NCBI GenBank assembly: GCA_938004815.1
Contig: CALKVR010000091.1
Span: 1 to 18,461 of the forward strand
Direction of reading: 5' to 3'
Length of the DNA: 18,461 bases
DNA from: an uncultured Polyangiaceae bacterium
GTDB lineage: Bacteria; Myxococcota_A; Polyangia; Polyangiales; Polyangiaceae
Shown here: positions 1-6,937 of the stretch, one piece after another
Position numbering within the stretch: position 1 is the stretch's first letter
Layout: each line of letters begins with the position of its first letter
Notes under the pieces: generated by a model
Seen by the model: the letters and a program-made list of their open reading frames with translations, nothing else
Told to the model about the DNA's origin: nothing
Databases searched by the model: none
Translations under genes and position numbers: made by a program

Positions 1-160
1 CGGCGTCGTCGGCCGCGCGGCAGAACGCATAGAGGATCGCGGCGTCGTCGCGGTTCGCGCGCCCGAGCAGGAGCGCCGCCCAGCGGAAGGTCCGCGCGCG
101 GCGCTTCATCACTTCGCGAAAAGCGGTGACCTCGGCGCTGGAGGGGGCAGCGGTGCTCAC
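1..160 (-). CDS. crtB: Phytoene synthase, N-terminal fragment (cut by window edge)
   Basis: The reading frame starts at a GTG (158-160, reverse strand) and runs off the left edge after 53 codons. The visible end contains LYAFCRAADDA, which matches the start of the squalene/phytoene synthase fold, where families carry an LYAFCRxxDD-type sequence just before the first Asp-rich motif. The family condenses two GGPP molecules into phytoene, the first committed carotenoid step. The GTG overlaps the crtI stop as GTGA, so it is the fourth gene of the crtY-crtE-crtI-crtB unit and is probably translated by coupling. No clear Shine-Dalgarno sequence precedes the GTG. The catalytic second Asp-rich motif lies outside the window, so integrity cannot be judged. 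Confidence 0.87.
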   Translation of the reverse strand, partial: MSTAAPSSAEVTAFREVMKRRARTFRWAALLLGRANRDDAAILYAFCRAADDA

Positions 161-1698
161 GCGCCGGCGCTCGCGATCAGCGCGCCCGTGTGGGCCTGAG
201 GCGCGCGCTCCGGATGCGGGAACACGCGCTCGAGCACCTTGGCCGAGCACAGCACGCCCGGCACGCCCGCACCGGGGTGCGTGCCTGCGCCCACGAAGTA
301 GAGCCCCGCGACGTCTTCGGACTCGTTGTGGTAGCGGAAGTACGCCGACTGGGTGAGGCGCGGCTCTGGGCCGAAGGCCGCACCGGCGTGTGACCGGAGG
401 TCGTTCTCGAAGTAGCGCGGATCGACGCTGAACCGCGTCACGACCGATTCGCGGAGACCGGGCATGAGGCGCTCGTCGAGCGAGGCGAGGATACGGTCGA
501 GGTATCGGTCGGCCTGGCTCTCCCAATCGATGCCGCTCGCCTGGTTGGCGACGGGCGAGAGGACGTACCACGCGTCGTGGCCCGGCGGCGCGAGCGAGGG
601 GTCGGTCGCGGTAGGCCGGTGCAGATAGAGCGAGAAGTCCTCGGGCAGCACCTTGCGCTCGAAGATGTCCTCCAGGAGCTCGCGGTAGCGCGGACCGAGC
701 AAGATGGTGTGATGCGGCACGTTCTCGAAGCGACGGTTCGTGCCGAAGTAGCCGACGAACAGGCTCATCGACTGCTTCTTACGCCGCACCGACGCGTCGC
801 TGTGCTTGCGGCGGTGCTGTGCCGACACGAGCTTCGTGTAGACGGTCGAGGGGTCGGCGTTGGCGACGACCGCGTCGGCCGGCAGGCAGAGGCCGTTCTC
901 GAGGCGGACCCCGCGCACCCGCCCATCGTGCGCCTCGATCTCGGCGACCGGGCTCGAGGTGCGGATCTCGCCGCCCATCTCTTCGAGCAGGCGCGCCAGG
1001 CTGTGGACGATCGTCGTCGTCCCGCCCTTGGCGAAGTGAACCCCCCAGCGACGCTCGAGCCAATGGATGAGGAGGTAGATGCCGGGCGTGCGGAACGGGT
1101 TGCCCCCGATCAAGAGCGGCTGGAACGTGAAGACCTGCCGGAGACGCTCGTCGCGGATGTGGCTCGCTACGAGCCCGAAGAGCGAGCGGTAGGCGCCGAG
1201 CGAGACGAGGTCGGGCACGATGCGGAGCATGTCGGTCATGCGCCCGAACGGCGCATCGGCGAGCCGCAGATACCCCACGTCGAAGATTGCCTTCGCGCGC
1301 TCGACCAGCCGTCGGTAGCCGTCGACGTCCCTCGGCTCGAATTCGGCGATCTGTGCGAGCAGACGCTCTTCGTCGCCGACGTAGTCGAACGCTTCGCCGC
1401 TCGAGAAGCCGACTCGATAGAACGGGTCGACCGGCACGAGGTCGAAGTAGTCGCGAGAGTCGCGCCCCGCGAGCGCGAAGAGCTCGTCGAAGAGGTACGG
1501 CGCCGTGATGACGGTCGGCCCGGCGTCGAACGTGAACCCGTCACGCCGGAACACGCGCGCCCGGCCCCCGATCTGATCGCCCGCCTCGAGGACGACGACG
1601 TCGTGTCCCAGCGCGCGCAGCCGGATCGCGGCCGCGAGCCCGCCGAAGCCGGCGCCGACCACGATCACGCGCTTCTTCTCTCCTCGTTGCGCTTTCAC
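157..1698 (-). CDS. crtI: Phytoene desaturase (CrtI type)
   Basis: A 513-residue flavoprotein of usual CrtI length. It has an N-terminal dinucleotide-binding motif VIVVGAGFGG (residues 11-20), a following LEAGDQIGGRA segment (about 38-47), FDAGPTVITAP (57-67), and the CrtI C-terminal signature GLYFVGAGTHPGAGVPGVL (465-483). The family converts phytoene to lycopene by successive desaturations at the membrane. The start is taken as GTG at 1696-1698. It follows GAGGGGG by 4 nt, overlaps the crtE stop as GTGA, and puts the FAD motif at the normal distance from the N-terminus. The frame stays open far upstream (to 2934), but that is a shadow of crtE. CrtI and CrtD paralogues are similar; FDAGPTVIT and GTHPGAGVPGVL favour CrtI here. 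The number of desaturation steps cannot be read from sequence. Confidence 0.93.
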   Translation of the reverse strand: MKAQRGEKKRVIVVGAGFGGLAAAIRLRALGHDVVVLEAGDQIGGRARVFRRDGFTFDAGPTVITAPYLFDELFALAGRDSRDYFDLVPVDPFYRVGFSSGEAFDYVGDEERLLAQIAEFEPRDVDGYRRLVERAKAIFDVGYLRLADAPFGRMTDMLRIVPDLVSLGAYRSLFGLVASHIRDERLRQVFTFQPLLIGGNPFRTPGIYLLIHWLERRWGVHFAKGGTTTIVHSLARLLEEMGGEIRTSSPVAEIEAHDGRVRGVRLENGLCLPADAVVANADPSTVYTKLVSAQHRRKHSDASVRRKKQSMSLFVGYFGTNRRFENVPHHTILLGPRYRELLEDIFERKVLPEDFSLYLHRPTATDPSLAPPGHDAWYVLSPVANQASGIDWESQADRYLDRILASLDERLMPGLRESVVTRFSVDPRYFENDLRSHAGAAFGPEPRLTQSAYFRYHNESEDVAGLYFVGAGTHPGAGVPGVLCSAKVLERVFPHPERAPQAHTGALIASAGA

Positions 1699-2729
1699 GC
1701 GACCCCCTCGAGCCGCTCGCTCTCGACGATGCGGCAGCGCGCCACGAGCTCGGCCGCGATCGCGCGCAGCCCGGGCTCGCCGGCGAGGACGGGCGCCTCG
1801 AGGACGCGGTGGGCCGTCGCCTCGAGGCGGGCAACCGCCCCTGCGAGCGCGCCGCTCGAGACGAACGCGTCCGACGCTCGCATGACGGCGCTGCGCGACG
1901 TGGTCTCGCGCGGCGTCTGCAAGAGCTCGAGTAGCCAGCGCCGATCGGACGGCCGGCGCACCAGGTGCTCGACGACGAGCGCGCTCACCTTGCCCTCGTA
2001 GAGATCGCTCCCCGCCGTCTCTCGACCCTTGTCGCCGTAGAGATCGAGCACGTCGTCGTAGATCTGAAAGAGCACGCCCAGGTCGCGGAACGGCTCGCCC
2101 AGGGCGGTCGCGTTCGCGAGCGAACGACCAGCGAGGAGGGCTGCCCCCACGATCGGGAGCGCGAACATCGCGCCGGTCTTGCCGGCGGCCGCGTCCGTCC
2201 AGCTTGCCCAGTCGGTTCGCTCTTCGGGCAAAAGCTCGAGCTCTGCGACCTGACCGCGCACCGTCGCGATCGCGTGGTCGGCGAGCACGAGAGCGAGCGG
2301 GCCGCGCGCCGCCGCCGGCACCTCGGCCAGGGCCGCGTAGGGCAGCATCAAGAGGAAATTGCCGGCGTTCAAGGCCTGCGCCACGCCGTGGCGCACCCAC
2401 AGGGACGGCCGCCCGCGCCGCATGCGGTCGCCGTCCTGGACGTCGTCGTGAACCAACGTGGCGTTGTGAAGCAGCTCGACGGCAGCAGCCCACGGCACCG
2501 CTCCGCGCGCCGCGCCGAGCGTCTCGGCGGCTGCGAGCGCGAGGCGCGCGCGAAGTCGCTTGCCGCCGCCCGCGAGCTGCTCGAGGGCCATCGACCCGAC
2601 GCGGTCGATGGTGGGCGACGGCGCGGCAAGCCGGGTCATCGCGCGCTCGACGTCGGCGAGCCCGCCGGGCTCCAGCGAAGAGCTGCCCGTGGGTGGAGAG
2701 ACACGTCGGACGAAGCGGAGTGTGTTCAT
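1695..2729 (-). CDS. crtE: Geranylgeranyl diphosphate synthase (polyprenyl synthetase)
   Basis: A 344-residue trans-isoprenyl diphosphate synthase. The first Asp-rich motif is in LLHNATLVHDDVQDGD (DDVQD, residues 95-99), the second in FQIYDDVLDLYGD (DDVLD, 225-229), and GGGKRLR (54-60) is the diphosphate-binding Lys/Arg motif. The family elongates FPP/DMAPP with IPP; next to crtB, crtI and crtY the product should be C20 GGPP. The ATG at 2727-2729 overlaps the crtY stop as ATGA and is preceded by GAGGG at a 6-nt spacing. Chain length is inferred from context; a farnesyl or longer-chain synthase cannot be excluded from motifs alone. Confidence 0.93.
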   Translation of the reverse strand: MNTLRFVRRVSPPTGSSSLEPGGLADVERAMTRLAAPSPTIDRVGSMALEQLAGGGKRLRARLALAAAETLGAARGAVPWAAAVELLHNATLVHDDVQDGDRMRRGRPSLWVRHGVAQALNAGNFLLMLPYAALAEVPAAARGPLALVLADHAIATVRGQVAELELLPEERTDWASWTDAAAGKTGAMFALPIVGAALLAGRSLANATALGEPFRDLGVLFQIYDDVLDLYGDKGRETAGSDLYEGKVSALVVEHLVRRPSDRRWLLELLQTPRETTSRSAVMRASDAFVSSGALAGAVARLEATAHRVLEAPVLAGEPGLRAIAAELVARCRIVESERLEGVA

Positions 2730-3931
2730 GCTGTGCCCTCGAGCATCGGTGGAGCGTTGGGAGGTCGTGTGACGAGCAAGCGCAAGAGATCGGCGCGGAG
2801 TCGGGGGTTGGCGTGGGCGAGGACGCGGGCCATCGACGTCGCGATCGCGAGCGGTGATTCGGTCGCGCGTAGGAACCCCCACCACCGATCGGGCGGCAGG
2901 CAGAAGAACGCGCGCAGGAACCCGCGCAGCCCATCGAGATCGAACCCGCATATCGCCTCCATTCCGAACGTGTAGAGAGCCTGCGCCATGCGATCGGAGG
3001 CCGGCCACACGGCGTCCCAGCCGCGCGCGGCCGCCTCGACCGGCGTCCGCGAGCCGGCGATCGCCGCCGCCAGCGCGGGTGCGAGACGCGCGGCCCGGGC
3101 GACCTGGTAGCCAGTGGCGGGGTGGACGAGGCTCGCCGCAGCGCCGAAGGCGATCACGCGCTGGCCGCGAGCGGGCAGCGGGACACCGAGCGGGATCACG
3201 CATCGTTCGGTGTCGACCGCGCGCCTGCTCTCGACTCCCATCTGGGCGAGCCGCCGGTGCAGGCGCTCGGCGAGCGTGGACATCGACAGCGCCGGACGGC
3301 CGGCGAGCACCGTCTCTTCGACGAAGACGCGGCCGCACGGGAGCGGCAGCGCGTAGAGAAAGCTGGGAGGACCGCCGGCGGGCTCGCCGCGAAAGTCCAT
3401 GAGCGCCATCGGGAGCGGCGTCGCCGTTTCGATGATCTCGCCGTACGCAGATTGAAAGGCCGGCGCGGGCCCGGGCTCGCGTCGTACCAAGCGCGTCGAC
3501 GCCCCGGTCGCGTCGACCACGACCCCCGCGCGCAGCGAGCGCCCGCCGGTGAGGGTCGCCGTCGACCCGCGCGCGTCGTGGGCGACGTCGGCGACCGCGC
3601 CCGCGTGCCAAGCGACGCCGCCGTCGGCGCACGCGCCCTGAAGCTGCTCTTGCCAGCGCGGCACGTCGATCCGCGCGTACGCGAACGGCAGCGCGAGGCG
3701 CGTGTCGTCGTCGAGCCAGACCGCAGGCTCGGACCACGCAGCCTCGACGGCGCCCGCGCAGCCGATCTCGGTAGCCTCGGCCGCCCACATGGCGAAGCTC
3801 TGAGGCCAGCGCGCCTCGGGCTCGGGCGTGACGCAAGCGACGCGCAGACCGAGGCGCGCGCACGCAGCCGCGATCGAGAGCCCTGCCGGCCCGGCGCCCA
3901 TGACGAGCACGTCGGTGCTCGGTTCAAACAT
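2726..3931 (-). CDS. crtY: Lycopene beta-cyclase (CrtY/CrtL flavoprotein type)
   Basis: A 401-residue FAD-type cyclase. It has an N-terminal GAGPAGL motif (residues 12-18), YARIDVPRWQEQL (85-97), DATGAS (140-145), a QSAYGEIIE segment (160-168), and FLYALPLPCGRVFVEETVLA (191-210), which contains the FxEET motif whose Glu is catalytic in lycopene cyclases. It should form beta rings from the psi ends of lycopene. The presence of crtC and crtD suggests that only one end is cyclised, giving gamma-carotene or torulene-type intermediates; this is inference. It differs from the split CrtYc/CrtYd cyclase known in Myxococcus. It is the first gene of the leftward unit. Its ATG lies inside the inverted repeat, 7 nt from a good -10 box, with no Shine-Dalgarno sequence, so the mRNA is probably leaderless. 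Confidence 0.88.
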   Translation of the reverse strand: MFEPSTDVLVMGAGPAGLSIAAACARLGLRVACVTPEPEARWPQSFAMWAAEATEIGCAGAVEAAWSEPAVWLDDDTRLALPFAYARIDVPRWQEQLQGACADGGVAWHAGAVADVAHDARGSTATLTGGRSLRAGVVVDATGASTRLVRREPGPAPAFQSAYGEIIETATPLPMALMDFRGEPAGGPPSFLYALPLPCGRVFVEETVLAGRPALSMSTLAERLHRRLAQMGVESRRAVDTERCVIPLGVPLPARGQRVIAFGAAASLVHPATGYQVARAARLAPALAAAIAGSRTPVEAAARGWDAVWPASDRMAQALYTFGMEAICGFDLDGLRGFLRAFFCLPPDRWWGFLRATESPLAIATSMARVLAHANPRLRADLLRLLVTRPPNAPPMLEGTA

Positions 3932-3932
3932 G

Positions 3933-3961
3933 TTGCAAACTATAGGCGCGTGAATTAGGTT
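3933..3961 (+). promoter_or_regulatory. Possible promoter of the rightward crtC-to-crtU operon
   Basis: The repeat gives the plus strand a matching -35-like TTGCAA (3933-3938). The best -10 at 17 bp is TAGGTT (3956-3961), matching TATAAT at three of six positions, so this promoter looks weaker than the leftward one. If it is used, transcription would start near the ATG at 3968. An activator or alternative sigma factor may be needed; that is inference. Confidence 0.35.
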
Positions 3962-3966
3962 TGCAA
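3939..3966 (-). promoter_or_regulatory. Predicted promoter of the leftward crtY-E-I-B operon
   Basis: On the reverse strand TTGCAA (3966-3961) and TATAGT (3944-3939) are separated by 16 bp. TATAGT is one base from the TATAAT consensus and TTGCAA matches TTGACA at four of six positions. Seven bases lie between the -10 box and the A of the crtY ATG at 3931, so transcription should start at or next to the start codon. This AT-rich element stands out in very GC-rich surroundings. It is predicted from sequence only. Confidence 0.6.
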
Positions 3967-3967
3967 C

Positions 3968-3991
3968 ATGTTTGCGTCAGGTGACTCGTGA
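3968..3991 (+). CDS. Possible 7-codon leader peptide upstream of crtC
   Basis: ATG at 3968 opens a frame encoding MFASGDS that stops at TGA 3989-3991. The stop overlaps the GTG of the crtC-like gene as GTGA, the same arrangement used at most gene junctions in this locus. The ATG mirrors the crtY ATG within the inverted repeat and lies 6 nt after the candidate -10, so it could be a leaderless initiation site that feeds ribosomes into crtC. A chance ORF of this length is quite possible, and AGGTGA at 3979-3984 may allow direct initiation on crtC. Confidence 0.3.
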   Translation: MFASGDS

Positions 3992-5052
3992 TTCGCTTCG
4001 CCCCCGAGCTGACGCCGCCCGGCCTCGCGGCGGCGACCGGCTCCGGATTCGCCTGGTGGTACGCCGACATCTGCGCCAGCGACGGCGCGGCGGTCGTCCT
4101 CATCTGGGCGCGTGATCTGCCGTTCGTCCCGCCCGGCGTGGCGCCAGCCGGCGAGCACGCGCTCGTCGTCGCGGTGTACGACGGCGGTAGCGAGCGCTTC
4201 TACGCCCTCAAGACGGGGGGCGCCGTCGCCGAGGGGGCGGGCGTCTGGCGCATCGGCCGGAGCGTGATCTCGACCGCGCTCGTCGGTGGTCAGCGGCTCC
4301 TCCGCGCCGACCTCGATCTGGACGTGACGGGCACCGGCCGCGTCGTCGGGCACGTCGAGATGGTCGGCCCCGCTCTCGCGATCGAAGCGACCGGTGACGG
4401 GCCGCTCGCGTGGCTTCCGCTCATGGTGGGCGGGCGCGGGCGCGCGCAGCTGACATGGGACGGCGGCTCGTCGCGGGTCGAGGGGCGCGGCTACTTCGAC
4501 GGCAACGCCGCGGATCGCCCGCTCGACGCGCTGGGGATCGCCGACTGGCGTTGGGGCCGCGTCGCCTTTGCGGAGCGTGATCTCGTCTACTTCTCGCTGG
4601 CGCCGGAGGCCCCGGGCGCTCGCTCGACGTGCACGGTGCTCACGATCGACTCTGCGGGCCGCGCTCGGCTGCCGGCGTCGGACGCGCGCTTTCGCGACGG
4701 CGTGATGGGCTGGTTCGGCCTGCGCCGCGGGGTCGATCTGGATCTCGACGTCGGCGGCGAGCGTGTCTCGATCACCTTCGACGACCAAGTCGAGGACGGC
4801 CCGTTCTACCAGCGCTACGTCGTGCGCGCGGCGACGTCGCGCGGCGAGCGTGGCCGTGGGGTCGCAGAGCGAGTGGTACCGGCGCGGCTCGCGCAACGGT
4901 GGCATCGACCGCTCGTCAACATGCGCGTCGACCGCGCCGAGGCCGAGTCACGCTCGGCGTTCCTGCCGCTCTTCGCGGGTGCCTCGGCGGGCCGGGTGCG
5001 ACGCCTCCTCAACGCATGGCTCAGGGGCGAGCCGGCGGCGGTGAGGACGTGA
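3988..5052 (+). CDS. crtC: Carotenoid 1,2-hydratase, CrtC-like (hydroxyneurosporene synthase family)
   Basis: A 354-residue protein with the CrtC-family pattern: GSGFAWWYADICASDG near the N-terminus (residues 18-33) and, mid-protein, GRGYFDGNAADRPLD followed by WRWGRVAF. These correspond to the conserved AWWY, G-GYxDxN and WxWGR blocks of this beta-rich family. CrtC adds water across the terminal 1,2 double bond of a psi end to give a tertiary 1-hydroxyl. Here the substrate is probably the open end of a monocyclic carotene. The GTG start at 3988 is preceded by AGGTGA at only 3 nt, and overlaps a tiny upstream frame. It is the first main gene of the rightward unit, overlapping the next gene by GTGA. 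No signal peptide is apparent. Confidence 0.8.
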   Translation: MIRFAPELTPPGLAAATGSGFAWWYADICASDGAAVVLIWARDLPFVPPGVAPAGEHALVVAVYDGGSERFYALKTGGAVAEGAGVWRIGRSVISTALVGGQRLLRADLDLDVTGTGRVVGHVEMVGPALAIEATGDGPLAWLPLMVGGRGRAQLTWDGGSSRVEGRGYFDGNAADRPLDALGIADWRWGRVAFAERDLVYFSLAPEAPGARSTCTVLTIDSAGRARLPASDARFRDGVMGWFGLRRGVDLDLDVGGERVSITFDDQVEDGPFYQRYVVRAATSRGERGRGVAERVVPARLAQRWHRPLVNMRVDRAEAESRSAFLPLFAGASAGRVRRLLNAWLRGEPAAVRT

Positions 5053-6191
5053 TCGATTGGCCCTGGCTCGTCGCCGCGCTCCCCGCGCTGGCGTTCGGCA
5101 TGACGGTGGTCAATGCGATCGCGTGGCCGACCCCACGGACGCGCCGCGTCTCCGCGCGACGGAGGATCAGCGTGCTCATCCCCGCGCGGAACGAGGCGGC
5201 GCGGTTGCCAGGCTGCTTGCGCGCGCTGGCCGCGAGCGGCGTGCCGTTCCACGAGATCATCGTCTACGACGACGACTCCACCGATGACACGCGCAGCGTC
5301 GTCGAGCGCCTCGGGCGCGAGATCCCCGGGCTGAGGTTGGAGCGCGGCGTCCCGCTGCCGCGTGGCTGGGTGGGCAAGCCCCACGCATGCGAGCGGCTCT
5401 CCAAGCTCGCGAGCGGCGACCTGCTGCTCTTCCTCGACGCCGACGTGACGCTCGAGCCGGACGGTGCGGACCGCCTGCTCGCGGCGATGGAGTCGACGGG
5501 CGCCGACCTCCTCACGGCCGTGCCCCGCCAGGTGGTGCGCTCGTTCGCCGAGCGGCTCGTTGTCCCGTTCCTGCTGCTGACGTACGTGAGCTGGCTGCCG
5601 CTCGCCCTCGTGGCCAAGACACGCGACCCGCGCGTCGTCGCCGCGAACGGGCAGCTCCTGATGACGACGCGCCGCGCGCTCGACGCCCTCGGCGGATTCG
5701 CGGCCATCGCGCACGAGATCGTCGACGACGTCGCGCTCTGCCGCCGCGCCAAGGGCGCCGGGCTGCGGGTGGCGTTCGTCGACGGCACCGCCGTCGCCTC
5801 GTGCCGCATGTACCGCTCCGCGCGCGAGGTCTGGGCCGGCTTCTCCAAGAACATCTGCGAGGGCGTGGGGGGCGGCGCCGCCGTCGCCGCGGTCGCCCTC
5901 CTCTACTTCTTCACCTTTGTCCTGCCGTACCCGCTCGCCGCCTTTGCGTGGTGGGGCGATGTCGACGCCCTCACCATGCCCGCCGTCGCGGCTGCGAGCC
6001 TCAACCTCGCTCAGCGGGCGGTCGCCGCGGTGCGGTGGGCCCAGCCCGCCGAGGGCCTCGTCACCCACCCGCTCGGCGGGCTCGCGGTCGTGGCCATCGC
6101 GATCAACTCGTTCCTCTGGAACCGGCGGGGTCGCATTCGTTGGGCAGGCCGCAGCTATGCGCCGCGCGCGATCCGTCAGGAGGCGCATTGA
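5049..6191 (+). CDS. Membrane GT2 glycosyltransferase, likely carotenoid glycosyltransferase (CruC/CrtQ-like)
   Basis: A 380-residue family-2 glycosyltransferase with an N-terminal membrane segment (about residues 6-26), a GT-A domain with SVLIPARNEA (41-50), VYDDDSTDDT (72-81), the metal-binding DxD in FLDADV (128-133), and EIVDDVAL (223-230), then RMYRSAREVWAGFSKN (253-268) and hydrophobic C-terminal segments (about 275-300, 310-325, 343-357). This layout resembles carotenoid glycosyltransferases such as CruC and staphylococcal CrtQ. The likely acceptor is the 1'-hydroxyl made by the CrtC-like enzyme next door. The GTG start overlaps the crtC stop as GTGA and fits the membrane anchor. The sugar cannot be predicted from sequence. 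Confidence 0.8.
   Translation: MIDWPWLVAALPALAFGMTVVNAIAWPTPRTRRVSARRRISVLIPARNEAARLPGCLRALAASGVPFHEIIVYDDDSTDDTRSVVERLGREIPGLRLERGVPLPRGWVGKPHACERLSKLASGDLLLFLDADVTLEPDGADRLLAAMESTGADLLTAVPRQVVRSFAERLVVPFLLLTYVSWLPLALVAKTRDPRVVAANGQLLMTTRRALDALGGFAAIAHEIVDDVALCRRAKGAGLRVAFVDGTAVASCRMYRSAREVWAGFSKNICEGVGGGAAVAAVALLYFFTFVLPYPLAAFAWWGDVDALTMPAVAAASLNLAQRAVAAVRWAQPAEGLVTHPLGGLAVVAIAINSFLWNRRGRIRWAGRSYAPRAIRQEAH
6178..6183 (+). promoter_or_regulatory. Ribosome binding site favouring the TTG start of the acyltransferase
   Basis: A perfect AGGAGG lies 4 nt before TTG 6188 and 13 nt before the in-frame ATG 6197. The shorter spacing, together with the TTGA overlap with the upstream stop, favours the TTG. 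The ATG remains possible. Confidence 0.5.
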
Positions 6192-6937
6192 GCCGCATGG
6201 GCGACCACAGGCCGAGCGAGGGCGTGAGCCGGCGTAAGCCGTGGTTCCTGTCGCTCGCGCGGCGTTACGTGCGCTCTCGGATGCGGCGCTCGTTCGACGG
6301 CGTGTTCGTCAGCGGGCTCGCCGAGGCGCGGCGGGCCGTCGAGAGCGGCCCCGTCATCTTCGCCGCGAACCACGTCTCGTGGTGGGACGCCTTTGCGGTC
6401 GTGCTCGTCGATCAGGCGCTCGACGCGAAGAGCCACTGCCTGATGGACGCGTCGAACCTGGCGAACCTCCCGTTCTTTGGTTGGATTGGGGCCGTCCCGA
6501 TTCATCGAGACGACCCGCGCGCTGCGCTCACCGATGTCCGCGGTGCGGCCCGGCTCCTCGACGCGCCCGGCGACGCCCTCTGGGTGTTCCCTCAGGGCCG
6601 GCAGCGCCCGGCGCACCTGCGGCCGCTCGGGTTCGAGCGCGGCGTGACAGTGCTGGCCCGCCTGACGGCGCGCCCGGTCGTTCCCGTCTCGATCACCTAC
6701 GGCTTTCGCGAGCGACCCGAGATGACATTGGCGATCGCGTTCGGTGAAGCGATCAGCGACGCTGGCGCGGGCCTAGCAGCGACGCTCGAGGAGCGCGTCG
6801 AGGCAGGGCTCGACCGCAACGACGCCTTTCTCGTCTCCGGCTCGGGCGCGTATGCGCCGTTGATCGAAGCGCGCGGGCGCTCGGGGGTGCCCATCTCGGG
6901 GCGGCTCCTCGCCCGCCTGGGAGGTGCACGTGCTTGA
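6188..6937 (+). CDS. PlsC-fold acyltransferase, likely carotenoid-glycoside acyltransferase (CruD/CrtO-like)
   Basis: A 249-residue protein of the 1-acylglycerol-3-phosphate acyltransferase superfamily. The catalytic HX4D motif is NHVSWWDAF (His62, Asp67), and FPQGRQRP (134-141) replaces the usual FPEGTR block; the F-P-x-G-x-R frame is kept. The family transfers fatty acyl groups to a hydroxyl at the membrane. Lying directly between a carotenoid-type GT2 and crtD, it probably esterifies the sugar of the carotenoid glycoside, as CruD does in green sulfur bacteria and CrtO in staphyloxanthin synthesis. A phospholipid acyltransferase is the main alternative; the divergent FPQGRQ motif and the context argue against it. 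TTG 6188 is preferred on ribosome-binding grounds; ATG 6197 would shorten it by three residues. Confidence 0.78.
   Translation: MSRMGDHRPSEGVSRRKPWFLSLARRYVRSRMRRSFDGVFVSGLAEARRAVESGPVIFAANHVSWWDAFAVVLVDQALDAKSHCLMDASNLANLPFFGWIGAVPIHRDDPRAALTDVRGAARLLDAPGDALWVFPQGRQRPAHLRPLGFERGVTVLARLTARPVVPVSITYGFRERPEMTLAIAFGEAISDAGAGLAATLEERVEAGLDRNDAFLVSGSGAYAPLIEARGRSGVPISGRLLARLGGARA
6919..6924 (+). promoter_or_regulatory. Ribosome binding site that sets the crtD start
   Basis: GGGAGG lies 5 nt before GTG 6930. The alternative in-frame GTG at 6924 overlaps the last base of this site and so could not use it. This places the crtD start at 6930 rather than 6924. Confidence 0.65.

Larger units (their letters stand above)
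3925..3974. repeat. Perfect 16-bp inverted repeat in the divergent crt promoter
   Basis: The arms CAAACATGTTGCAAAC (3925-3940) and GTTTGCAACATGTTTG (3959-3974) are exact reverse complements separated by 18 bp. Each arm also contains two small palindromes, AACATGTT and TTGCAA; the AACATGTT centres are 38 bp apart. Each arm holds a -35-like TTGCAA for one direction and an ATG for the other. A dyad of this kind is a likely operator, controlling both halves of the carotenoid locus. In myxobacteria the MerR-family regulators CarA/CarH bind palindromic operators over carotenoid promoters, but I cannot match this sequence to their site, and no regulator gene lies in the window. Confidence 0.8.

Noticed and set aside
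577..2001. Long plus-strand open frame (474 codons)
   Set aside because: Antisense to crtI and crtE; the translation has the skewed Arg/Glu/Asp/Val composition of a shadow frame in high-GC DNA and no recognisable motif.
1699..2934. Upstream extension of the crtI frame (open from 157 to 2934 on the minus strand)
   Set aside because: The added part is Arg/Ala/Pro-rich and lies over crtE in another frame. The GTG at 1698 has a ribosome binding site and gives the normal CrtI length.
2730..3863. Upstream extension of the crtE frame on the minus strand
   Set aside because: It overlays crtY and is an Arg-rich shadow. The ATG at 2729 with the ATGA overlap is the sensible start.
3925..3974. PpsR/CrtJ-type TGT-N12-ACA operator
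   Set aside because: I looked for this spacing in the divergent promoter and did not find it; the dyad has a different arrangement.
4815..6188. Minus-strand open frame of 457 codons
   Set aside because: Antisense to the GT2 gene, rich in Arg/Asp/Glu/His, with no domain. The plus-strand frame has clear GT2 motifs.
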